NCBI RefSeq assembly: GCF_000373365.1
Contig: NZ_KB891208.1
Span: 248,001 to 312,000, forward strand
Length of the DNA stretch: 64,000 nucleotides
From: Parafrankia discariae
GTDB lineage: Bacteria > Actinomycetota > Actinomycetes > Frankiales > Frankiaceae
Direction of reading: 5' to 3'
This document shows, in pieces, positions 24,632 through 32,861 of the stretch. The translations under genes were made by a program, and so were the position numbers. The notes below the pieces were generated by a model. It saw only the letters and a list, made by a program, of their open reading frames with translations, ran no database searches and was not told the origin of the DNA. Position 1 is the stretch's first letter. Each line of letters begins with the position of its first letter.

Positions 24632-26497
24632 TCAGGCCGACTCGGCCCGGGGAGTGTGGTCCGCGTCGGAACCGGCCGCGTCGTCGTCCATCGACTCCAC
24701 GTCGGTGTCGCGCACGGTGCCCGTGCCGCGCCCCCGGCCACCGCGCCGGCGCCGCCGGCGTCGGGCGGGCTCGGCCGTCGGGTCGGTGGCGGTGTCCTCG
24801 CCGGACTCGGCCGGGGCGGTGTCGCCGCGGGCCGTGTCGCCGCTGATGGCGCGGACCGGTGCGACGGGTACGTCCACGGTGCCGGTGAGGCCGGCGTCGA
24901 GGCCGGCGTGGCCGTCGAGGGCCGCGCCGTCATGCGTCGGGTCGTCGAGCGCCGAGCCGTCGGCCGGCGAACCGTCGGCGACGGTGAGGCCGGTGGCCGC
25001 CGCGGCCGCCCCGGCGCCGCGGGTGCGCTGCCGGACCCGGGTACGGGCCGCCGGGCGGGCGGGCCGCTCGTCCTCCCGCTCGCGGGTGCGCCGGCGGGTG
25101 CCGCGGCCCTTCTCGCCGAGGTCCTCGATCTCCTCGGCGGCCAGGCCGGCCCGGGTCCGCTCCGAGTGCGGCAGCGTGCCCTTCACCCCGGTCGGGATGC
25201 CCAGCAGCTCGAACAGGTGTGCCGAGGTGGAGTAGGTCTCCAGCGGCTCCTCGAACGGGAGCGCCAGCGCCCGGTTGACCAGCGTCCACCGGGGCAGGTC
25301 GTCCCAGTCGACGAAGGTGACCGCGACGCCGCTGCCGCCGGCGCGGCCGGTCCGGCCGATCCGGTGCAGGTAGGCGTGCTCGTCCTCCGGGCACTGATAG
25401 TTCACGACGTGGGTGACGCCGCCGACGTCGATGCCGCGCGCGGCGACATCGGTGGCGACCAGCACGTCAACCTTGCCGGCGCGGAACGCGCGCAGTGCCT
25501 GCTCACGCTGGCCCTGGCCCAGGTCGCCGTGCACCGGCGCCGCGGCGAAGCCACGGCGGGCCAGGTCCTCGGCGACCTTGTCGGCGGTGCGCCGGGTGCG
25601 GACGAACACCATCGCCAGCCCGCGGGTCTCGGCCTGCAGGACGCGGGCGAGCACTTCCATCTTGTCCATCGCGTGCGCGCGGAAGACGTGCTGCTGCGTG
25701 TTCGGGACGGTGCGGCCCTCGTCCGGCTGCTCGGCGCGGACGTGCACCGGGCGGCTCATGAACCTGCGGGCGAGCGAGATGACCGGCCCGGGCATCGTCG
25801 CGGAGAACAGCATCGTGTGCCGCTGCTCCGGCAGGAACGCGAGGATGCGCTCGACGTCGGGCAGGAAGCCGAGGTCGAGCATCTCGTCGGCCTCGTCGAG
25901 CACGAGGGCGCGCACGCCCGCGAGGTCGAGCGCCTTCTGCCGGGCGAGGTCGAGCAGGCGCCCGGGCGTGCCGATGACGATGTCGACGCCGGCGCGCAGC
26001 GCGCTGAGCTGGGGTTCGTAGGCACGGCCGCCGTAGACCGACAGCACGCGCAGCCCGCGGCCGAGGCCGGCGCGGGCGATGTCCGCGGTGACCTGCACGC
26101 ACAGCTCACGGGTGGGGACGACGACGAGCGCCTGCGGGCGGCCGTCCGCACCCTCGTCCGGCGCCGTGACGACCTGGACGATGGGGATGCCGAAGGCGAG
26201 GGTCTTGCCGGTACCCGTCCGCGCCTGCCCGATGATGTCGGTGCGCTCGAGCGCGAGGGGGAGGGTGAGCTCCTGGATGGCGAACGGCCGGATGATGCCG
26301 ACCTCCGCCAGGGCGGCGACCGTCTCGGCCCGCACGCCGATCTCGGCGAAGGTGGGCGCCAGACTGGGTGCGTCGGCCGGATTCGGCGCGTCGGCCGGGC
26401 TGGTGGTGCTGGCCGGGCTGGTGTCGGTCGGGCTCGTGGTGTCAGAGCCGTCGCTGATGGGTTCGTGGTCGGGCGTTTGTGTGCTTGTGACGGACAG
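24632..26497 (-). CDS. DEAD-box ATP-dependent RNA helicase (RhlE/DeaD type)
   Basis: 621 residues from the proposed start. It unwinds RNA in ribosome assembly or mRNA decay. Motifs in order: Q motif (FAEIG, PFAIQ), I (ARTGTGKT), Ia (PTRELC), II (DEAD), III (SAT), IV-VI (VFVRTRR, ATDVAARGID, HRIGRTGR). The tail beyond about residue 430 is basic and low-complexity and ends with RRRRRRGGRGRG. No ATG, GTG or TTG occurs in frame close before the conserved F of the Q motif. The only well-placed candidate is CTG at 26497, seven nt after AGGAG. Upstream lies a 430-bp untranslated region. Confidence 0.88.
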   Translation of the reverse strand: MSVTSTQTPDHEPISDGSDTTSPTDTSPASTTSPADAPNPADAPSLAPTFAEIGVRAETVAALAEVGIIRPFAIQELTLPLALERTDIIGQARTGTGKTLAFGIPIVQVVTAPDEGADGRPQALVVVPTRELCVQVTADIARAGLGRGLRVLSVYGGRAYEPQLSALRAGVDIVIGTPGRLLDLARQKALDLAGVRALVLDEADEMLDLGFLPDVERILAFLPEQRHTMLFSATMPGPVISLARRFMSRPVHVRAEQPDEGRTVPNTQQHVFRAHAMDKMEVLARVLQAETRGLAMVFVRTRRTADKVAEDLARRGFAAAPVHGDLGQGQREQALRAFRAGKVDVLVATDVAARGIDVGGVTHVVNYQCPEDEHAYLHRIGRTGRAGGSGVAVTFVDWDDLPRWTLVNRALALPFEEPLETYSTSAHLFELLGIPTGVKGTLPHSERTRAGLAAEEIEDLGEKGRGTRRRTREREDERPARPAARTRVRQRTRGAGAAAAATGLTVADGSPADGSALDDPTHDGAALDGHAGLDAGLTGTVDVPVAPVRAISGDTARGDTAPAESGEDTATDPTAEPARRRRRRRGGRGRGTGTVRDTDVESMDDDAAGSDADHTPRAESA

Positions 26498-26927
26498 CGG
26501 GACGCTCCTGGTCTGCTCTGAGCGGTGTCCTACGCTGAACCCGCTCGCTGTGCCGCGCGGCGCCTGCGGCCCGGTGTCGGGGCGGCGCCAGTCGATCAGC
26601 GGCCTGACGGCTGGGTGGTGTGATGACCACCGGCTAGGCCCAGGATAACCCGTGTCTCGCCCCGAGCGGGTGTGATATTGCAACGTTCTCGCCCACAGCC
26701 GTCGCGAAAGCCGACGTCCACAGGGTTTCGCCGGGGGGCTCGCAAGTGCCGGCGCGCGGCCCGCGGGCGCCGTGCGGCGGCGCCGAGCGGGGCCGCCCAC
26801 CGGGCTGCCGCCGGAGCCGCTACCAGGGCGCTCGTCGCTGTTGGGACGCGGTTGCCGAGCCGTGGCACCCGGCGCCGGGCCGGGCTCGCGCCGCGGTGCG
26901 CGAGCCGCGGAGTGCCAGAATCGCGCT
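26498..26927. other. Divergent region upstream of the RNA helicase and MiaE-like gene
   Basis: 430 bp. It must hold the helicase promoter and probably a long 5' leader, as is common for DEAD-box genes. An AGGAG at 26504-26508 (minus) marks the helicase ribosome site. A cagaat box 6 nt before GTG 26928 could serve the rightward gene. No conserved ORF is visible. Confidence 0.4.
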
Positions 26928-27701
26928 GTGGCGCAGACCTCGCAGACCCGGACCGGAACCCTTCCCGCCGACGTGAACGGGGCGATCGACGCGACCGATG
27001 TGACCGACGCAACTGGCGTGCCCGGCACGCCGGGCGCCGCGGAGCCCGAACCCGTGGCGGGCGTCGCCGACCCGGCCCTCGTCGACCTGCTCGGCCTGCT
27101 CGCGTACGGCGAGCTGACCGCCTTCGAGCGGATGGCGACGGACGCCCGCATGTCTCCCACGCTCGCGGACAAGATCGCGCTCGGCCGGATGGCCGCCGCC
27201 GAGTTCGTGCACTTCGAGGCCATCGAACGCGAGCTCACCCGGCTCGGGGTCGACCTGGAGCAGGCCATGGCGCCGTTCGTGCCGGCGCTGACCGCGTTCC
27301 ACAACCTCACCGCGCCCTCGGACTGGCTGGAGAGCCTCGTCAAGGCGTACGTGGGCGACAACATCGCGGCGGACTTCTACCGCGAGATCGCCGGCCGGCT
27401 CGCTCCGCAGGCGCGCACCCTGGTGCTCAGCGTGCTCGCCGACACCGGCCACGCGGCGTTCGCCGTCGAGCGGGTGCGGGCCGCCATCGTGACCAACCCG
27501 GCGGTGGCGGGCCGGCTTGCGCTGTGGGCGCGCCGGCTGGTGGGGGAGGCGCTGACGCAGGCCCAGCGGGTCGCGGTGGACCGGGACGCGTTGACCGGCC
27601 TGCTCGCCGGCGTCGGTGATCTGCAGGAGATCGCCGGCATCTTCAACCGCATCATGGCCGCGCACGGCCGGCGGATGGCGGCGCTCGGCCTCTCCGCCTG
27701 A
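26928..27701 (+). CDS. Ferritin-like fold protein of the MiaE_2 family
   Basis: 257 residues. The helical core carries the metal-binding pattern YGELTAFERMATDAR, EFVHFEAIERELTRLG, NIAADFYREIAGRL and DTGHAAFAVERVR, with Glu and His placed as in tRNA-(ms2io6A)-hydroxylase-like di-iron proteins. The actinobacterial branch (Rv3210c-like) has no proven substrate, so tRNA hydroxylation is only a possibility. The GTG at 26928 is preferred; the first 45 residues are low-complexity. It is divergent from the RNA helicase, as in mycobacteria. Confidence 0.85.
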   Translation: MAQTSQTRTGTLPADVNGAIDATDVTDATGVPGTPGAAEPEPVAGVADPALVDLLGLLAYGELTAFERMATDARMSPTLADKIALGRMAAAEFVHFEAIERELTRLGVDLEQAMAPFVPALTAFHNLTAPSDWLESLVKAYVGDNIAADFYREIAGRLAPQARTLVLSVLADTGHAAFAVERVRAAIVTNPAVAGRLALWARRLVGEALTQAQRVAVDRDALTGLLAGVGDLQEIAGIFNRIMAAHGRRMAALGLSA

Positions 27702-27928
27702 CGGGCCCGCCCGCGGGAGCCGGGACCCGACCGGGTCGCCCGGACGGGGCCACGGAACGGGCCGCCCGGATGCGGACGCCGGCCGTCGGGGTGAGGTGTG
27801 TCGCTGAGGACACACCGCGCCTCGAGGCCGACGCCACGCCGGTCCGCCGGTCTGTCAGGCGGTGCTGGTCTTCCAGGCGGTGCTGGTCTCGCAGATTGGT
27901 GCTGGTTCGGCAGCTGGTGCTGGCCCTG
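27702..27928. other. Convergent gap with short direct repeats
   Basis: 227 bp between the MiaE-like and DUF3107 genes. It contains four loosely repeated ggtgctggt units (about 27860-27925). No terminator with a clear long stem and no gene were seen. Confidence 0.35.
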
Positions 27929-28156
27929 TCAGGCCGTGCCGAAGCCGACCCGGCGCGACTCGGACTCCGCGATCTCGACGTAGGCGAGCGCGTCGACGGG
28001 CACGACGACCCGACGCCCCTTCTCGTCCACGAGGGTGAGAAGTCCGGTCTTGCCGTCGACCGCCTCGCTGATCAGCCCGGCGACCGTCTCCGGTGACTGG
28101 GTGCTCTCCAGTACCAGCTCACGACCGACGTGCTTGATCCCGATCTTGACCTCCAC
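27929..28156 (-). CDS. DUF3107 family protein
   Basis: 75 residues. VEVKIGIKHVGRELVLESTQ, TLVDEKGRRVVVPVDALAYVEI and the terminal RVGFG are the hallmark of DUF3107 (Rv3208A/TB9.4-like). The GTG start at 28156 has GGAGG at 28165-28169, spaced 8 nt. Function is unknown. It is a small conserved actinobacterial protein that sits beside the same TetR gene in mycobacteria. Confidence 0.93.
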   Translation of the reverse strand: MEVKIGIKHVGRELVLESTQSPETVAGLISEAVDGKTGLLTLVDEKGRRVVVPVDALAYVEIAESESRRVGFGTA

Positions 28157-28331
28157 TCGATAACCTCCGCGTGGTCGAGTTTCCAGGGGCACTTCTCCGC
28201 CGCGGCCACCGCCGCCGACGGACGATCAGCGCCCACACTATGGCCTGCGGGCCGTCGTTCGGGCGCTGTGCGGCGCTGTTCGCTGCCGGCACATGTCCCG
28301 CCGCCGGCACCCGCCCACGCCGGCGGCCGGG

Positions 28332-28979
28332 TCAGGACGTCTCGGGGGTGGGTTGCTGCGGGTAGCCGGCGATGCCACGCCAGGCGAGCTCCACCAGCGA
28401 CTCCACGGCGCGCTCCTTCGACACCCGCCCGTCCCGCAGCAGCCACCAGCGCGCGCCCGACTCGGCCAGCCCGACCAGCCCCATCGCCAGCAGGTCGGCC
28501 TCCTCCTGGGGGAGCCCGGTGTCCGCGACGATGGTGGCGGCGATCGCGCGCACGCACTGCGCCGAGGTGTTCTCCACCCGCTGCCGGACGGCCGGCTCAC
28601 TGCGCAGGTCGGACTCCAGGACGAGCTGGTGCGCCCCGCTGGGGTCGGCGACGAAGTCGAAGTACGCCCGGATCGAACGCTCGATCCGGATGTGGTTGTC
28701 CGCAGTGGAGGCGAGCGCCGCGCGCACGGCCGAGACCAGTTTCTCGGAGTGCTCGTCGAGCAGCGCCAGATAGAGGTCGAGCTTGCCGGGGAAGTGCTGG
28801 TAGAGCACCGGCTTGCTCACCCCGGCCCGCTCGGCGATCTCGTCCATCGCGGCCGCGTGGTAGCCCTGGGCGACGAACACCTCGCGGGCCGCCCCCAGCA
28901 GCTGGAACCGGCGCGCTGTGCGGGGGAGCCGAGGAGTTCGGCCCGGCCGCGACTGCGGCACCGCGGGCTCGGCTGTCAC
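28332..28979 (-). CDS. TetR-family transcriptional regulator
   Basis: 215 residues. The N-terminal helix-turn-helix (about 22-68: LLGAAREVFVAQGYHAAAMDE, IAERAGVSKPVLYQHFPGK) is followed by a C-terminal ligand-binding domain with a family-typical ending WRGIAGYPQQPTPETS. An ATG at 29099 is in frame, but GGGGAGGT lies 6 nt before the GTG at 28979, which I prefer. That choice places four 16-bp tandem repeats upstream of the gene, in the probable operator. It is the counterpart of mycobacterial Rv3208 by context. Confidence 0.92.
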   Translation of the reverse strand: MTAEPAVPQSRPGRTPRLPRTARRFQLLGAAREVFVAQGYHAAAMDEIAERAGVSKPVLYQHFPGKLDLYLALLDEHSEKLVSAVRAALASTADNHIRIERSIRAYFDFVADPSGAHQLVLESDLRSEPAVRQRVENTSAQCVRAIAATIVADTGLPQEEADLLAMGLVGLAESGARWWLLRDGRVSKERAVESLVELAWRGIAGYPQQPTPETS

Positions 28980-29011
28980 CGGCGTACCTCCCCGTCGGTC
29001 ACCGGCATCGT

Positions 29012-29075
29012 CGATCGGACCCGAGGCCGATCGGACACGGGGTCGATCTGACACAAGGTCGATCAGGCGCGGGCC
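29012..29075. repeat. Four 16-bp direct repeats, candidate TetR operator array
   Basis: Units at 29012, 29028, 29044 and 29060 share the start cgatc(g/t)gac, for example cgatcggacccgaggc, cgatcggacacggggt, cgatctgacacaaggt; the fourth is weaker. They lie 33-96 bp upstream of the TetR start codon, suiting autoregulation. Confidence 0.6.
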
Positions 29076-29158
29076 GTCGGTGCGCGGCCGCGCGGACATG
29101 TGGCCAACAGTACCCGCGATGGCCGGCCACTCCCCCGGATACCGGCCCCGACCCGGGC

Positions 29159-29359
29159 CTACCTGTATTCCTCCTCGTCGTCCTGCTCGACCACGATGCT
29201 CTGCTCGACGGCGTCGAACTCGTCGACCTCGCGGGCCTCGGCGCTCTGAGCGGCCTCGGCGGGACCACCCTGGGGCGTCCCCGACGGGCGGAGCTCCCGG
29301 GACTGCTCGGCGGCGTCGGCGTCCGGGACGTCCAACGGGGGGTCGGTCGGTGACCTCAT
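29159..29359 (-). CDS. Small acidic hypothetical protein
   Basis: 66 residues, strongly acidic, ending EQSIVVEQDDEEEYR. I recognise no family. ATG 29359 has GGGAG 8 nt upstream, which supports real translation. It lies between the TetR gene and the divergent moeZ. It has no membrane helix or cysteine. Confidence 0.5.
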   Translation of the reverse strand: MRSPTDPPLDVPDADAAEQSRELRPSGTPQGGPAEAAQSAEAREVDEFDAVEQSIVVEQDDEEEYR

Positions 29360-29832
29360 CGGTGTCTCCCTCGGCGCTGGTCGGTCATCTGGCGCTGGTC
29401 GGTATCCTGCGCTGGTTCCCGCGCTGGCCGGTGTTCTCCGGCGGCGCGTGTCACCGATACCCCCACCGGCCGCGTCGATTCCCGTGGCCGGGGCCGCCGC
29501 CGATGTTTCGTCGTCGCCAGCTACCGCCCACCGACCGCTCGGCCCCACCCGCGCGCGGGTGCGGGACGTCCCGGCCGTGGGTGCCGGACGTCCCGGCCGT
29601 GGGTGCCGGACTTCCCGGGCGATTCTGGACGCCCTGGGCAGGGTTCGGACGTCCCGGGCGAGGTGGGGAACACCAGGGCCCGGGGGCGCGCTGCACCATG
29701 TGAAGCGCCCGCCGCGGCGGGCCGCCTGGAAACCGGTGGGTCGTCGGCGGTCGCACGAACCGCCGATCACGGCTGCCGGACCGGGCGGCTGTGGCATCGT
29801 CGGGTGGTACGACAGAGAAGGTGAGGAGCAAC
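29360..29832. other. Divergent region upstream of moeZ with 22-bp repeats
   Basis: 473 bp without a supportable gene. Two exact 22-bp tandem units (gacgtcccggccgtgggtgccg at 29565-29586 and 29587-29608) are followed by decayed copies to about 29665. The moeZ ribosome site (gaggag, 29823-29828) is at the right end. A promoter is expected but not identified. Confidence 0.4.
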
Positions 29833-31005
29833 GTGTCACTACCGCCCCTGGTCTCCCCCGCCGAGGGGCTGACCGTCGACGAGGTCCGCCGGTACTCGCG
29901 GCATCTGATCATTCCCGACGTCGCGATGGACGGGCAGAAGCGCCTGAAGAACGCGAAGGTCCTCGCCGTCGGCGCGGGTGGCCTTGGCTCGCCGACCCTG
30001 ATGTACCTGGCCGCGGCCGGGGTGGGGACGCTGGGCATCGTCGAGTTCGACGTGGTGGACGAGTCGAACCTGCAGCGCCAGATCATCCACGGGCAGTCCG
30101 ACGTCGGCCGGAGCAAGGCCGAGTCGGCCCGCGACTCCGTCCGGGAGATCAACCCGCTGGTCAACGTGGTGATCCACGAGACCCGGCTGGACACCTCCAA
30201 CGTGATGGAGATCTTCGCCCAGTACGACCTGATCGTCGACGGCACCGACAACTTCGCGACCCGCTACCTGGTCAACGACGCCTGCGTGCTGCTCGGCAAG
30301 CCGTACGTGTGGGGCTCGATCTACCGGTTCGACGGCCAGGCGAGCGTCTTCTGGGCCGAGCACGGCCCGTGCTACCGGTGCCTCTACCCCGAGCCGCCCC
30401 CGCCGGGCATGGTCCCCTCGTGCGCCGAGGGCGGTGTCCTCGGTGTGCTCTGCGCGTCCATCGGGTCGATCCAGACCACGGAGGCCATCAAGGTGCTGAC
30501 CGGCGTGGGTGACCCGCTCGTCGGCCGGCTGATGGTCTACGACGCCCTGGAGATGTCCTACCGGACGATCAAGGTGCGCAAGGACCCGGAGTGCCCGCTG
30601 TGCGGGAAGAACCCGTCGATCACCGAGCTCATCGACTACGAGGCGTTCTGCGGCGTGGTCTCCGAGGAGGCCCAGCTCGCGGCGGCCGGCTCCACGATCA
30701 CCGCCGCCGAGCTGAAGGCCATGCTGGACGGCGGCGAGCCGATCGAGCTGATCGACGTCCGTGAGCCCGCGGAGTGGGAGATCGTGCGGATCCCCGGCGC
30801 GCGCCTCATCCCGAAGGGGGAGCTGCCGGCGCACCTGGCCGAGCTGCCGCAGGACCGGCGGGTCGTCGTCTACTGCAAGAGCGGGGTGCGCTCGGCCGAG
30901 GCGCTCGCGACCCTGAAGGGCGCCGGTTTCGCCACCGCCGTCCACGTCCAGGGCGGCGTGACCGCCTGGGCCACCCAGGTGGACAAGGGCCTCCCCGTCT
31001 ACTGA
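29833..31005 (+). CDS. moeZ: Adenylyltransferase/sulfurtransferase MoeZ
   Basis: 390 residues. It activates the C-terminal glycine of ubiquitin-like sulfur carriers (MoaD, ThiS, CysO types) by adenylation and passes sulfur from its rhodanese domain. The N-terminal ThiF/E1 domain has VGAGGLGSP (ATP binding), the RQIIHG and GTDNFATR motifs, and zinc cysteines in CYRC and CPLC. The C-terminal rhodanese domain (about 285-390) has the active-site loop YCKSGVRS. GTG 29833 has GAGGAG 4-5 nt upstream. Downstream on the same strand is an alkyltransferase-like gene behind a strong terminator. moaE lies 27 kb away. Confidence 0.95.
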   Translation: MSLPPLVSPAEGLTVDEVRRYSRHLIIPDVAMDGQKRLKNAKVLAVGAGGLGSPTLMYLAAAGVGTLGIVEFDVVDESNLQRQIIHGQSDVGRSKAESARDSVREINPLVNVVIHETRLDTSNVMEIFAQYDLIVDGTDNFATRYLVNDACVLLGKPYVWGSIYRFDGQASVFWAEHGPCYRCLYPEPPPPGMVPSCAEGGVLGVLCASIGSIQTTEAIKVLTGVGDPLVGRLMVYDALEMSYRTIKVRKDPECPLCGKNPSITELIDYEAFCGVVSEEAQLAAAGSTITAAELKAMLDGGEPIELIDVREPAEWEIVRIPGARLIPKGELPAHLAELPQDRRVVVYCKSGVRSAEALATLKGAGFATAVHVQGGVTAWATQVDKGLPVY

Positions 31006-31066
31006 TCCGGCCCCCCGGCCGTCGTCAGCCCGCGGCGTGTCCCCGGGCCTGCACCCGGAGCATCCA

Positions 31067-31107
31067 TGGCGGGTGGGCGCGTCCGCTACGGACGCGCCCA
31101 CCCGCCA
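31067..31107 (+). terminator. Perfect 19-bp hairpin after moeZ
   Basis: 31067-31085 and 31089-31107 are exact reverse complements around a 3-nt loop (cta). It lies 62 bp past the moeZ stop and before the next gene, with no U-tract. It should terminate moeZ transcripts. Confidence 0.75.
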
Positions 31108-31185
31108 CGGTCGTCTGTGCCTCGTCCTGATGAGTCCTTTGGACGGCGGTCTGTGGTCTGGCAGTGGGACGGGAGGTCGGTGGGC

Positions 31186-31602
31186 ATGGTGCGGGTGACG
31201 GACGGGCCCGGCGAGCGTCGGCGGGGACGGTCTCCCGACACCGTCTCGGCGGGTGTCGGGACGCGGATCCACGTCGGGGGTAGGCCGAGCCCGCACGCGA
31301 TGGCCGTCCTGGAGGCCGTCACCCGGATACCGGCCGGCAAGGTCATGACCTACGGTGACGTCGCCGAGTTCGTCGGCGCCGGCACCGGGCGCACCGTGGG
31401 CGCGGTCCTCTCGCGGCACGGCCACGAGGACGACGTCCCGTGGCACCGGGTGATCCGCGCGTCCGGGGAGCCGAACCCCGCCGCGCCCGCCGAGGCACTG
31501 CGTCGCCTGCGCGCGGACGGCACCCCGCTGCGGCCCGGCGGTGATCGGGTCGATCTCGCGGCAGCCCGCTGGGATGGCCTCACCCGCCCCGACCGGCCCT
31601 GA
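31186..31602 (+). CDS. Alkyltransferase-like protein (ATL, MGMT family without the cysteine)
   Basis: 138 residues. The MGMT DNA-binding fold is clear (VLEAVTRIPAGKVMTYGDVA, GRTVGAVLSRH), but the PCHR active-site motif reads PWHR (VPWHRVIRASG), so the methyl-acceptor cysteine is replaced by tryptophan. ATL proteins bind O6-alkylguanine and route it to nucleotide excision repair instead of repairing it directly. ATG 31186 has GGGAGG about 9 nt upstream. It corresponds to Rv3204 in the mycobacterial neighbourhood. Confidence 0.92.
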   Translation: MVRVTDGPGERRRGRSPDTVSAGVGTRIHVGGRPSPHAMAVLEAVTRIPAGKVMTYGDVAEFVGAGTGRTVGAVLSRHGHEDDVPWHRVIRASGEPNPAAPAEALRRLRADGTPLRPGGDRVDLAAARWDGLTRPDRP

Positions 31603-31690
31603 TTCCGGGCCGGCCACCGGTGGGTGCCGGTTACCGGTCGGCGTCGGGGCCGGTGTCGACTCCGGTCGGCGTCGGGGCACGTCTGTGCGG

Positions 31691-32734
31691 TCAGCGGGCG
31701 GTGAACCCTCCGTCAGCGGAGTAGACGCTGCCGGTCACCAGGGACGCGCGGTCGGAGAGCAGGAAGTGGACGACCTCGGCGACCTCGTCGGCGGTCCCCA
31801 GCCGGTTCATCGGCTGGAAGAAGCGTGCCCCGCGGTGTGAGCTGACCATCGTCGTGTCGATGAACCCGGGTGCCACCGCGTTGACCCTGATGCCGCGCGT
31901 CGCGTTGTCCAGCGCGGCCACCCTGGTGAGTCCGATCACGCCGTGCTTGGCGGCGACGTAGGCCGGGGTGCCCTGCAGGCCGACCGTGCCCAGCACGGAC
32001 GCCATGTTGACGATCGAGCCGCCGCCCGCGGCGAGCATCGCCGGGATCTCGGCGCGCATGCTGTAGAAGACGCCGGAGAGGTTGACCGCGAGCACCCGGT
32101 CCCAGTCGGCGAGGGAGATGTCCTCCAGCGGTGCCCGGTCGGTGGCGATGCCCGCGTTGTTGACCGCGAGGTCGAGCCGCCCGCCGGCCTCGATCGCCGT
32201 GCCGACGGCCCGGGCCACCGACTCCGGGTCGGCGACGTCGACCGCCACCACCAGCGCGGCGCCGCCGGCCGCCTCGATCTCGCCGGCGACCTCCTTGGCC
32301 GCGACGGTGTCCCGGTCGGCCAGGACGACGAAGGCACCCGCCGCCGCCAGCCGGCGGGCGCAGGCGGCGCCGATCCCCGAACCGGACCCGGTCACGAAGG
32401 CGACCCGGCCGGCGTACTCGCCACCACCCGCGGCGACGGCGCCGGCCGGCACGGCGAGTGGGTCGGCCGCCGTCGCGGCACCGGCACCGAGTCCGGCACC
32501 GGCGCCGTCCGCCGCGCCGGCTCGCGGACGTGGTGCCGTGACCGGCGGCGCCGGGGCCGTGGCGCCGGCGCGTGGCTGTCCCGCCTGTCCTCCGATGGAT
32601 GCCCCCTGGGCCTCCGGTGCGGTCCGCTCGGAACGGCCGGCCGGAATGTCGTCGTCCGTCATGCCAGGTGAAGCTGCCACGTTCCGACGTTGACTCGCAG
32701 CTGTTTCGACACTTTTGGGGGTATTCGTACTCAT
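31691..32734 (-). CDS. SDR-family oxidoreductase with long low-complexity N terminus
   Basis: 347 residues from the ATG at 32734 (GGAG 10 nt upstream); ATG 32662 is an alternative. The first 100 or so residues are Ala/Gly/Pro-rich. The SDR core (about 108-347) is FabG-like: TGSGSGIG for NAD(P), DVADPESV, NNAGIA, a Ser on the strand IVNMASVLG, YxxxK in YVAAKHG, and the C-terminal VTGSVYSADGGFTAR. The substrate is unknown. It is divergent from adnA and may share its promoter region, but there is no clear link to repair. Confidence 0.85.
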   Translation of the reverse strand: MSTNTPKSVETAASQRRNVAASPGMTDDDIPAGRSERTAPEAQGASIGGQAGQPRAGATAPAPPVTAPRPRAGAADGAGAGLGAGAATAADPLAVPAGAVAAGGGEYAGRVAFVTGSGSGIGAACARRLAAAGAFVVLADRDTVAAKEVAGEIEAAGGAALVVAVDVADPESVARAVGTAIEAGGRLDLAVNNAGIATDRAPLEDISLADWDRVLAVNLSGVFYSMRAEIPAMLAAGGGSIVNMASVLGTVGLQGTPAYVAAKHGVIGLTRVAALDNATRGIRVNAVAPGFIDTTMVSSHRGARFFQPMNRLGTADEVAEVVHFLLSDRASLVTGSVYSADGGFTAR

Positions 32735-32861
32735 CTTTGTGCTGCTCCAAAGGGTGCCGGTGTCGTCGCGCTGACAGCACTTCCGTGCCATCCGCGCCGA
32801 CCTCGTCCGTGCTTTGGCGATCTTGTCAGAGTGTCGTGATGTGCTGTGCGGCGTGGTCACC

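Noticed and set aside
26498-27364. N-terminal extension of the DEAD-box helicase to an upstream start
   Set aside because: It would overlap the divergent MiaE-like gene and adds only low-complexity sequence.
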